This document shows, in pieces, positions 40,856 to 48,325 of a DNA stretch of 64,000 nt; the first letter of the stretch is position 1; every line of letters starts with the position of its first letter. This stretch comes from Microtetraspora niveoalba (GTDB lineage Bacteria; Actinomycetota; Actinomycetes; Streptosporangiales; Streptosporangiaceae). The translations under genes were made by a program, and so were the position numbers. The stretch lies in assembly GCF_001570405.1 (NCBI RefSeq), contig NZ_BBYM01000006.1, forward strand, positions 73,102-137,101, read 5' to 3'. Under the pieces are notes generated by a model, which saw only the letters and a program-made list of their open reading frames with translations, did no database searches and was not told where the DNA came from.

Positions 40856-43225
40856 TCAGCGGCGGAAGGCGTCGCTGTGCGCTCTGGCCGCCCGCTCGGC
40901 GGCCTTGTCGGCCGCCTCCGCCACCGGCTCCTCCAGCCACGGGGCGACCGTCTCCCGCATACGGGCGACGAACCACGCGCCGACCGGGGTCAGCGCGCCC
41001 GAGGCGGCGAGCGTCTCGACCGCCTCGGCGGTCTGGCCGCGCCAGCGGGCGAACTCCCGCTCCGCCGGGTCGGGCGCGGCGTGCCTGCGCACCCGCCAGA
41101 AGTCCGTGACCGCCAGATGCGCGTACGTCCCCTGGAGCAGCCCCTCCAGCGGCCGGGGGTCCTCCCGCCAGGGCGCGTAGTACAGCCGGCCGCCGGTCTC
41201 CTCATGCAGGTCCAGCATGTCGAGGATCGCGCCGAGCTTCACGTGCTGGAACTCGTGCACGATCAGCAGCGCGAGCGTGGCCGGGTCCTCCGGCAGGGCG
41301 GCGGCGACCGCGCCGAACGCGTGCCGCGCGGTCGAGCTGACGTCCCGGCCGGGCGGCGCGGGCGCGAGTGGCGTGAGCGTGCTCAGGCCCGCCCGCAGGC
41401 CCGGCGCGTACGCGGGCAGGTCCGCCTCGATGAGCCGCCACGCCTCGTCGAACCGCTCCTGCCAGGCGGCGAGGTCGGCCTCGGTGAGCCGGGAGGCGGC
41501 CGGCCACTGGTGGCAGTCGCGATGGGGGTCGGCGTCCTCGAGCAGCACGGAGAACCCTCGCGAGGTGAGGCGCCGCGCGGGACGCCAGCACGCCTGCGCG
41601 GGTGCGTCCCCGGCGGCCCGCCCGTCGTCGATCCGGGGGCGGCCGTCCTCGATCACCAGGGTCGCGGTGCCGTCGTGCCGGGCGGCCGCGCCCGTCAGCG
41701 TGCCCTGCCCCGGCAGGTGGACCGCGCCGTCGACGACCTCGACCTCCAGCTTCGCGTCGAGCCCGGCGCGCAGCGCGGCGGCGGCGGCGAGGTTGGCCAG
41801 GTAGCCGGGCCGCGCCTCGCCGCGCAGGCAGGACACCGCCCAGGCGCGTACGTACGGGTGGGCGAGGGTGGCGTCGAGGGCGTCGCGGTTGGTGGCGTCG
41901 ATCTCGGTGAGCAGGTCCCACGCGGGCCGGCTCAGCCGTTCGGCGGCCCGCCCGGCGGCCCGGTCGGCGGCGTCGCGCCGCAGCGCGGCCAGCAGCGCGC
42001 GGGCCAGGCTGGCCTGGCCGGCGGCCAGGTGGCCGATCTCCTCGGCGCCGCCCATCCCGGAGGCGAGCGTGCGGAGCGCGGCGTGCGGCAGTGCGTGGGC
42101 GGCGGGCATGGTGATCCTGTCCCGGACGTGGGTGATCAGTGTGAAGAGGTCGGAGCAGAAGACGCTCGGGTTGGAGAAGCCGCTGCCGGAGCGGTACCGG
42201 TGGGGGTAGAGGCCCCCGCCGCAGCTGTCCACGACGGGGCAGGCCCGGCACTGCTCGGCCAGGCCGTCCAGGCCGAGCTGGCGTGCGATCACGCCGGGGT
42301 GCGCGGCCACCTCGTCGAGGGAGTCGCGCAGGACGTGCTGCCCGGTCGCGGGCGCGCTGTCGTAGGCGACCTTGAGCGAGTCGACCTGCTCGTAGGAGCC
42401 GTCGGTCTCGATGACGACGAGACTGCTCGGCTCCAGGCCGATCGCCTCGGTGCGGCTCGGCCCGCCCCGGCTGGTGCTCTCGATCGAGTCGAAGAGCCGG
42501 ACGTAGACGGGCCGCCCGTCCGCCTGCCACCGGTCGAAGATCGTGATCAGCCAGTCGGCGTACGCGGTGCCGGTGGGGCGGGGCGGCGGGGCGTCCCAGG
42601 TGGCGTGGGGGAGCAGGAAGTCGACGCGGGGCGGCTCCAGGTCGACCAGCGCCTCGTAGACCCGGATCGGGTCGTTGGCGACGTCGATGGTGCACAGGAT
42701 GCCGCCGTACAGCTCGGGCCGCCCGCGCAGCAGGCCGATCGCCCGGACGACCTGGTCGTAGCTGCTGCGGCCGTCGGCGTACCGGCGGTGCCGGTCGTTG
42801 GCGGCGCGGTCGCCGTCGAGGGAGATCCCGACCCGGACGCCGTGCTCGGCGAACACGTCGAGGAAGCGGTCGTTCAGCAGCACGCCGTTGGTGTGGACGC
42901 GCAGGTCGAGCGCGCACCCTTCGGGAAGGCCCGCGCGCAGCTCGGCGGCGATGGCCGCCAGCCGGGCCGGTCCGGCGAGCAGCGGCTCGCCGCCGTGCAG
43001 GACGACGTGCGCCTCGTCGAGGCGGTGCCGCCGGGCGTGCTCGGAGATCCGCGCCACGGCGGCGGTCACCGTCACCGGTGACATCACCTTGGGGCGGTCC
43101 CGCCAGCTCTGGTCCGCGTGCTCATAGACGTAGCAGTGGTCGCACGCGAGGTCACAACGGCTGTGCACCTTCAGGACGAACTGGCGGAACGGCACGATCG
43201 GCCGGTCGAACGGTCGGTCCAACAC
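40856..43225 (-). CDS. fxsB: FxsB radical SAM/SPASM maturase fused to a HExxH domain
   Basis: 789 residues. The radical SAM core has the 4Fe-4S motif CDLACDHCYVYEH (Cys24, Cys28, Cys31), LHGGEPLL and SLDGD. The SPASM-type auxiliary cluster region follows at about 335-375 (CRACPVVDSCGGGLYPHRY, VFCSDLF). Residues about 400-789 form the mod_HExxH domain with HEFQH at 657-661 and GTYAHLAVTDFWRVRRH downstream. FxsB enzymes form cyclophane cross-links in FxsA. Some HExxH RiPP enzymes are reported as iron/2-oxoglutarate hydroxylases; whether this one is cannot be read here. GTG start, 15 bp after fxsA, with a weak ribosome site. Confidence 0.93.
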   Translation of the reverse strand: MLDRPFDRPIVPFRQFVLKVHSRCDLACDHCYVYEHADQSWRDRPKVMSPVTVTAAVARISEHARRHRLDEAHVVLHGGEPLLAGPARLAAIAAELRAGLPEGCALDLRVHTNGVLLNDRFLDVFAEHGVRVGISLDGDRAANDRHRRYADGRSSYDQVVRAIGLLRGRPELYGGILCTIDVANDPIRVYEALVDLEPPRVDFLLPHATWDAPPPRPTGTAYADWLITIFDRWQADGRPVYVRLFDSIESTSRGGPSRTEAIGLEPSSLVVIETDGSYEQVDSLKVAYDSAPATGQHVLRDSLDEVAAHPGVIARQLGLDGLAEQCRACPVVDSCGGGLYPHRYRSGSGFSNPSVFCSDLFTLITHVRDRITMPAAHALPHAALRTLASGMGGAEEIGHLAAGQASLARALLAALRRDAADRAAGRAAERLSRPAWDLLTEIDATNRDALDATLAHPYVRAWAVSCLRGEARPGYLANLAAAAALRAGLDAKLEVEVVDGAVHLPGQGTLTGAAARHDGTATLVIEDGRPRIDDGRAAGDAPAQACWRPARRLTSRGFSVLLEDADPHRDCHQWPAASRLTEADLAAWQERFDEAWRLIEADLPAYAPGLRAGLSTLTPLAPAPPGRDVSSTARHAFGAVAAALPEDPATLALLIVHEFQHVKLGAILDMLDLHEETGGRLYYAPWREDPRPLEGLLQGTYAHLAVTDFWRVRRHAAPDPAEREFARWRGQTAEAVETLAASGALTPVGAWFVARMRETVAPWLEEPVAEAADKAAERAARAHSDAFRR

Positions 43226-43240
43226 CGCCCCGGCCCCGGA

Positions 43241-43420
43241 TCAGATCGAGGACTGGAACGCGGCGACCCCGACCCGGGTGTCCGGCGAGTCGGGCAGGAC
43301 GCGGCGCAGCATGTCGCCGAGGTCCGCGCCTCCGTACTCCTGGACCTCTGACAACGCGACGTGGCGCAGGTCCTTCAGCTCGGAGGTGATTTCCGATGGG
43401 ATTTCTTCGACGGCATTCAT
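43241..43420 (-). CDS. fxsA: FxsA precursor peptide (FxSxx-COOH RiPP)
   Basis: 59-residue precursor too short to stand out as an ORF. It starts MNAVEEIPSEITSELKDLRH, continues through EVQEYGGADLGDMLRRVLPD, and ends VGVAAFQSSI at the TGA (43241-43243). The last five residues F-Q-S-S-I fit the defining F-x-S-x-x-COOH pattern, with the modified Phe four residues from the C-terminus. The acidic, helical-looking leader is typical. It lies 15 bp before fxsB. AAAGGG lies about 10 bp before the ATG. No GG-type cleavage site is evident. Confidence 0.93.
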   Translation of the reverse strand: MNAVEEIPSEITSELKDLRHVALSEVQEYGGADLGDMLRRVLPDSPDTRVGVAAFQSSI

Positions 43421-43587
43421 GGCCGAAACCCTTTCAGTGGGCCGAAATGGCGGAAATGTGTGCTTTCATCAGAGCTCCAGCCACACTTTGTAGCGAGTGT
43501 AGCGCGCAGTGTTACGACCCTCGCCGACGCCGGAGGGCTCGTTGTTCGCGGCGGCAAACCGCGCTCCGGCGTTATCCCCCAAAGCGG

Positions 43588-43627
43588 AAAAAAGCCCCAC
43601 GGGAAAGGGTGAAAAAAGCACACCCGT
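43588..43627 (-). terminator. Putative terminator downstream of the SLATT gene
   Basis: Read on the minus strand, ACGGG (from 43627) and CCCGT (to 43599) can pair around a loop that itself holds GGGTG/CACCC, followed by GGGGC and a run of six T (43593-43588). It would end transcripts of the SLOG-SLATT operon about 50-90 bp after the stop and separate them from fxsA. The rest of the 43421-43677 gap contains fxsA promoter candidates such as CTACACT (around 43496-43502). Confidence 0.45.
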
Positions 43628-43677
43628 ACCATACTTTTCTTACCCCTGCCCAGGAAAGATCTATTTGCGGGCCCGAG

Positions 43678-44559
43678 TCACCCGTGCGAGGTCCGCCAAA
43701 GGGCGTGCTCACGGGAGATCGTCTCCTCGGCCTCGTGCACGAACCGGGCCCACTCCTCCTCCGACGACGGCCACTCCGCGCGGGCGACGATCTCTCCCAG
43801 CTCCAGCGCGGCCAGCGAGTACGCGGAGGCGAGCCGGCGGTACTGCCGGGTCTGGATCCAGGCGATGCCGGCCGCGCCCAGCGCGCCGACGATGCCGGGG
43901 AGATCCACGTCGAGCACGTTCGCCCCGTTCAGCACCGCCGCCACCAGGCCGAGCGCCTCCAGCACCGCCAGCGCCACCGACCACCGGGACGCGCGGCGCT
44001 CGTTCGCCATCGCCCTGCCGCGGTACCAGGACCGCTGGTCGTCCACACGCCCGGCGAGGTACCGCCGCCTGCGCTCGTCCAGGGGAAGCCGCCTGGTCCG
44101 CTTCATCGTCGCCGTCAACTGCGCGTCCTCGTCCGACAGCGGGATCGGGGCGAAGGGGTGCAGGTCCCTGGCGATCGACCCCAGCCGGCGCAGCAGCAGG
44201 TCGTCGACCCCCTGCTCGTCCTGGCCCGCGCATCCGAACGGCTCGCCGCCCGCGACGTACCGCCAGGCCAGCGACTTGGCCGACTCGGCGGCCACCCGCG
44301 CCTGCGACCACTGGTGGCCCGGCATCGCCGTCAGCAGGTAGACCTCGAGGACGAGGGCGCACGCGAGCGCCGCCGCCGCGATCACCGCGGCAAGGTCGAT
44401 GTTCGCCACGTCCATGCTGAACGCGCCGAAGGTGGCGGCCGTGACCAGCGTCCCCAGCCGCAGCCCCGTCGTGACCATCAGCCTCCGCTGGCCCAGGATC
44501 GCCGTGCGGTCGGCGGCACGGAAGATCGCGGGGAACTCCTCGGGGGGAATCGACTCCAC
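43678..44559 (-). CDS. SLATT-type membrane protein (DUF4231)
   Basis: 293 residues with four hydrophobic segments in two pairs: about 30-50 and 56-78 (TAATFGAFSMDVANID, AAVIAAAALACALVLEVYLL), and about 195-215 and 220-240 (VALAVLEALGLVAAVLNG, GIVGALGAAGIAWIQ). The pairs are separated by a basic helical region (RRLPLDERRRRYLAGRVDDQRSWYRGRAMANERRA). This duplicated two-helix layout with ESAKSLAWRYVAGGEPF matches DUF4231/SLATT proteins, predicted membrane effectors of nucleotide-triggered conflict systems. It lies 31 bp after a SLOG gene. GTG start with GGGG upstream. Confidence 0.75.
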   Translation of the reverse strand: MESIPPEEFPAIFRAADRTAILGQRRLMVTTGLRLGTLVTAATFGAFSMDVANIDLAAVIAAAALACALVLEVYLLTAMPGHQWSQARVAAESAKSLAWRYVAGGEPFGCAGQDEQGVDDLLLRRLGSIARDLHPFAPIPLSDEDAQLTATMKRTRRLPLDERRRRYLAGRVDDQRSWYRGRAMANERRASRWSVALAVLEALGLVAAVLNGANVLDVDLPGIVGALGAAGIAWIQTRQYRRLASAYSLAALELGEIVARAEWPSSEEEWARFVHEAEETISREHALWRTSHG

Positions 44560-44590
44560 ACGTCGAGATGAATTCCCCTGCCCCGGAGTG

Positions 44591-45085
44591 TCAAGAGCTT
44601 TCCGACCGGGCGGCCCCCTCCGGCCACACCACCCGGACCTCGATGTCGCGCCGCAGCGCCTCCCCGACGACCTCGGCCGTGCCGCCCCGCCCCCGGGCGG
44701 GACGCCCGTCCCACACGGCGATCAGCAGGTCGGCGCCGTCGAGCAGGACCTCGTTCGCGCTGCGGTACGTCTCCGGGGTGGGGACGTCGTACGGCAGGCG
44801 CACCACCGACCCGGCCCGGGCGAGCAGCCGCTCGAACTCGGCGCGGTCCCGCTCGGGCAGCGCCCGGCCGTAACGGCGCGCGGGGACGACCACCTCCAGC
44901 GCGCCGCCCAGGTCGAGCACCGCGTCGGCGAAGATCTGGTCGGCCCCGGGAGCCAGGCACGACACCCCGACCACGGCCGGGCCCCGGCCGCGGAGCTCCT
45001 CGTGGATGGCGGCGGCCACCAGGTCCAGGGTCGCCGGAGTCAGGTCACGATGGCCGGTCACCGCGACGCGGAGCGCCTGGCGCAT
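44591..45085 (-). CDS. SLOG-domain protein, predicted nucleotide sensor/processor
   Basis: 164 residues in a Rossmann-like fold of the SLOG (SMF/DprA-LOG) superfamily: VAVTGHRDLTPATLDLVAAAI, VSCLAPGADQIFADAVLDLG, LEVVVPARRYGRALP, YRSANEVLLDGADLLIAVWDG and RGRGGTAEVVGEALRR. The G-H-R and G-x-G-G-T-A-E signatures are the presumed nucleotide-binding loops. SLOG proteins next to SLATT membrane proteins were predicted to be two-part nucleotide-sensing conflict systems. The ATG at 45085 fits GGAGG 8 bp upstream; a GTG at 45094 falls inside that site. Confidence 0.7.
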   Translation of the reverse strand: MRQALRVAVTGHRDLTPATLDLVAAAIHEELRGRGPAVVGVSCLAPGADQIFADAVLDLGGALEVVVPARRYGRALPERDRAEFERLLARAGSVVRLPYDVPTPETYRSANEVLLDGADLLIAVWDGRPARGRGGTAEVVGEALRRDIEVRVVWPEGAARSESS

Positions 45086-45092
45086 GGGCGTC

Positions 45093-45106
45093 ACCTCCGC
45101 GGAGGT
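45093..45106. promoter_or_regulatory. Perfect 14-bp palindrome covering the SLOG ribosome site
   Basis: ACCTCCGCGGAGGT is its own reverse complement and contains the GGAGG of the SLOG gene, in the 31-bp gap after the M20 peptidase gene. It could be an operator or could fold or dimerise in RNA to mask the ribosome site. Confidence 0.5.
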
Positions 45107-45116
45107 TCGTACCCGC

Positions 45117-46451
45117 TCAGCGCTCCCCGGTCGCGCCGTCCTCCGTGCCGTCCTCCGCGCCGTCCCTCGCGTCGCCCGCCAGCAGCAGCCGGTCCAGGAC
45201 GCGGACCCCGAACTCCAGCCCCTCCACCGGCACCCGCTCGTCGACGCCGTGGAACATCCCGAAGTAGTTCAGCCCGGGAGGAAGGAGCAGCGGCGCGAAG
45301 CCGTACCCGCGGATCCCGATCTGGGCGAACGCCTTCGCGTCCGTGCCCCCGGTCATCACGTACGGGACGGGGTGGCCGGTCGGGTCCTCGGCCAGCAGGG
45401 CGGCCCGCAGCTCGTCGAACAGGCCCTCTGCGGGGGAGGAGACCGCGTCGCCCATGCTGACGAACTCGCGGGTGACCTTCGGGCCGAGCAGCCGGTCGAT
45501 CGTCTCCAGGAACTCGTCGCGGTACCCCGGGAGGAACCGCCCGTCCACGTGCGCGTGCGCCGTGCCGGGGATGACGTTGACCTTGTATCCCGCGTCCAGC
45601 ATCGTCGGGTTGGCCGAGTTGCGCAGCACGCCCTTGAACAGCATGGCCGCCTGCGGCAGCCGCTCGATCTCCTCGTCCAGCCGGTCGAGGTCGATCGTCG
45701 TGCCCAGCGCCTGGGAGAGCCCCTCGACGAGCGTCGCCACGGCGGGCGTGAGCCGCACCGGCCAGCGGTACTCGGCGATCCGGACCAGCGCCCGCGACAG
45801 CTCCACCACCGGGTTGTCGGCCGCGGGCTTGGACCCGTGCCCCGCGACACCCTTGGCCGTGAGCCGCATCCACGCGGTGCCGCGCTCGCCCACCGCGACC
45901 GGATAGATGCGCGTGTCGCCCTGGTGCCAGCTGAACCCGCCGGACTCGCTGATCGCCTCCGTGCAGTCGGCGAACCAGTCGCGGTGCTCGTCCACCACGT
46001 AGCCCGCGCCGTACTCGCCGGTGGCCTCCTCGTCGGCGACGAACGCGAGCACGATGTCGCGCTTCGGCCGCACCCCGCGGCGGGCCCAGTCGCGCACCGC
46101 CGTGAGGGTCATGGACAGCGTGCCCTTCATGTCGACCGCGCCCCGGCCGTGGACGCACCCGTCCTCCACCTCGCCGGAGAAGGGGTGCAGCCGCCACTCG
46201 GACGCGTCGGCCGGGACGACGTCGAGATGGCCGTGGATCAGCAGCGCGTGCGGATCGGTGCCGTCTCCGGGGATGCGGGCCAGCACGTTGGTGCGCTGCG
46301 GCGCGGACTCCACCACCGTCGGCTCGATGCCGACCTCGTCGAGCAGGCCCGCGACGTACTCGGCGGCCTTGCGCTCGCCGGAGCCGGGGTTGGTGGTGTC
46401 CATCCTGATCAGGGTGGAGCAGATCTCGGCGACCTCGGTCGTCATGGTCAT
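45117..46451 (-). CDS. M20-family metallopeptidase
   Basis: 444-residue zinc amidohydrolase/peptidase. Metal-site motifs: LLIHGHLDVVPAD (first His), GRGAVDMKG (bridging Asp), FVADEEATGEYGAGYVV (Glu pair), and HG in FGMFHGVDERVPVEG. The dimerisation domain holds AGHGSKPAADNPV. Members include dipeptidases, carboxypeptidases and deacylases; the exact substrate is not clear. The ATG overlaps the S9 peptidase stop (ATGA), so the three peptidases are one operon. Confidence 0.9.
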   Translation of the reverse strand: MTMTTEVAEICSTLIRMDTTNPGSGERKAAEYVAGLLDEVGIEPTVVESAPQRTNVLARIPGDGTDPHALLIHGHLDVVPADASEWRLHPFSGEVEDGCVHGRGAVDMKGTLSMTLTAVRDWARRGVRPKRDIVLAFVADEEATGEYGAGYVVDEHRDWFADCTEAISESGGFSWHQGDTRIYPVAVGERGTAWMRLTAKGVAGHGSKPAADNPVVELSRALVRIAEYRWPVRLTPAVATLVEGLSQALGTTIDLDRLDEEIERLPQAAMLFKGVLRNSANPTMLDAGYKVNVIPGTAHAHVDGRFLPGYRDEFLETIDRLLGPKVTREFVSMGDAVSSPAEGLFDELRAALLAEDPTGHPVPYVMTGGTDAKAFAQIGIRGYGFAPLLLPPGLNYFGMFHGVDERVPVEGLEFGVRVLDRLLLAGDARDGAEDGTEDGATGER

Positions 46452-48325
46452 GCGGACTCTCCCGGAGTGAACGTCACGGACGGGCCCCGCAGAACGAGCG
46501 GCGGGACCTCGGGCGTCGGGAAGCCGAAGACCTGGCCGTAGAAGGCGAGCTCGGCTTCCAGCACCGCGACGATCGTCTCCTCGCGTCGCCACCCGTGTTG
46601 TTCCCCGGGGAAGGCCAGGTACGCCCAGCGTCCGCCGGTGCTCTCCAGCGCCTCGGCGAACCGCTCCGCCTGGGACGGATCGACGATCGCGTCCTCCAGG
46701 CCGTGCATGAGCAGCGCCGGGCCCGACGCCCGGGCGGCGTGCAGCGCGGGGGACCGGTCGGTGTAGCGCTGCCGGGTCTCGGGCAGGGGGCCGATCAGCC
46801 CGTCGAGGTACCGCGACTCGAAGTCGTGCGTCTCCGCCGCCCAGCTCTCCGGATCGGCGATCCCGTAGTGCGCGACCGCGCCGCAGAAGACGTCGCTGTG
46901 CACCAGGGCCGCGAGCGACGTCCAGCCGCCCGCGCTGCCGCCCCTGATCGCGACCTTCCCCGCCGTGCCGTCCGCGAGCAGCCGGCGCGCCACGGTCTCG
47001 CAGTCCCGGACGTCCACGACGCCCCAGTTGTGCCGCAGCCGCTCCCGGTAGGCCCGGCCGTACCCGGTGGAGCCGCCGTAGTTCACCTCGGCCACGCCGA
47101 TGCCGCGGCTGGTGAAGAAGGCCACCTCCAGGTCCAGGATGGGCGCCGCGGCGCTCGTCGGCCCCCCGTGCACGAACACCACGTACGGCGGCGGCCCCTC
47201 GGCCGACGCCGGGCGCAGCGGCGCGTACAGGTGGGCGTGGATGCCGTCGATCGTCACCGGCTCGGGGGTCGGCAGCAGCTCGGCCGGGGGCAGCCTTTTA
47301 GCCGGGGACACCGTCTCCCGCCTCCCGGTCGCCAGCTCGATGCGCACCACCTCGTAGGGCCGGTACGGCGAGGCGGCGACGCCGACGACGTGGGTGGCGT
47401 CGGCGGCCAGGGTCGGCGACCAGTAGGTGGCGTCGCCGCCGATCTCCCTCGGAGGGGCCCCGCTCTCGTCGACCACGCCCAGCCGCCGCCCGTCGGCGGT
47501 GCCGTACATGGTGACGAGGGAGTCGCCGGCGAGGGCGAAGAACGTCTGGCCGAGCTTCCACACGGCGTCGCCGAACTCCAGCGGCAGCGGCGTGAGGTTG
47601 CGGGCCCGCGCCGGTTCGCCGTCGGAGTCGAGCGGGACGAGGTGGATGTTCCACCAGCCCGTCGTGTCGGTCACGGCGTAGAGGCTGCGGGAGTCCCGCC
47701 ACTCGGCCTGGGCGACCGCGCCGCCCGCGACCACCTCGTGCGGCCGGGAGCCGTCGAGGGGCGCCACGCACAGCTCGGTGGCGTCCCACGGCATGTCCGG
47801 GTGGTTCCACCCGATCCACGCGATATGCCGCCCGTCCGGGGAGACGCGGGGATTCATCAAGAAATGATGGGCTTTGACGATGACGCGGAGCGGGCCGCCG
47901 TCGAGGGGCACCGCCACGATGTCCCGCTCGCGGCCGGTCTCCCGGACGCACAGCACCTCGTCACCGTGGATCACGAGGTCGCCGTACCGCGCCGGGCCCT
48001 CGGGGGTGAGCGGGACGGGGTCGCCGCCGGGAGGGCAGCGGTAGAGCCGCTGGTCGGCCCAGTTCGTGAACACCAGCGCGCCCCGGTGGGACCGCCACGA
48101 CCGCCCGCCGTACTCGATCACCCGGTTGCGGGCGTTCCACCCCTGGGGGAGCACGTCCTCCACGGTCCCGTCGGCGCGGCGGCGCACGACGCAGCGGCGG
48201 CCGCCCTCGTGCGGGCGGGGCTCGTCCCACCACACCTCGTCGCCGGAGATCTCCACCCACAGCGGGCGGTCGTCCACCCGGGCAACGTCGACGGCGCTGA
48301 TGCTCACCGGTTCGGTCAGGCTCAC
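46448..48325 (-). CDS. S9-family prolyl-oligopeptidase-like serine peptidase
   Basis: 625 residues. An N-terminal beta-propeller (about 20-345) with RVSPDGRHIAWIGWNHPDMPWD-type blades is followed by the alpha/beta-hydrolase domain (about 355-620). The triad is Ser464 in RGGSAGGW, Asp545 or Asp549 in GLEDAIVDP and His577 in GEQHGW, as in the S9C acylaminoacyl-peptidase group. No signal peptide, so it is probably cytoplasmic and acts on short peptides. GTG start overlapping the C39-type gene stop (GTGA). Confidence 0.92.
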   Translation of the reverse strand: MSLTEPVSISAVDVARVDDRPLWVEISGDEVWWDEPRPHEGGRRCVVRRRADGTVEDVLPQGWNARNRVIEYGGRSWRSHRGALVFTNWADQRLYRCPPGGDPVPLTPEGPARYGDLVIHGDEVLCVRETGRERDIVAVPLDGGPLRVIVKAHHFLMNPRVSPDGRHIAWIGWNHPDMPWDATELCVAPLDGSRPHEVVAGGAVAQAEWRDSRSLYAVTDTTGWWNIHLVPLDSDGEPARARNLTPLPLEFGDAVWKLGQTFFALAGDSLVTMYGTADGRRLGVVDESGAPPREIGGDATYWSPTLAADATHVVGVAASPYRPYEVVRIELATGRRETVSPAKRLPPAELLPTPEPVTIDGIHAHLYAPLRPASAEGPPPYVVFVHGGPTSAAAPILDLEVAFFTSRGIGVAEVNYGGSTGYGRAYRERLRHNWGVVDVRDCETVARRLLADGTAGKVAIRGGSAGGWTSLAALVHSDVFCGAVAHYGIADPESWAAETHDFESRYLDGLIGPLPETRQRYTDRSPALHAARASGPALLMHGLEDAIVDPSQAERFAEALESTGGRWAYLAFPGEQHGWRREETIVAVLEAELAFYGQVFGFPTPEVPPLVLRGPSVTFTPGESA

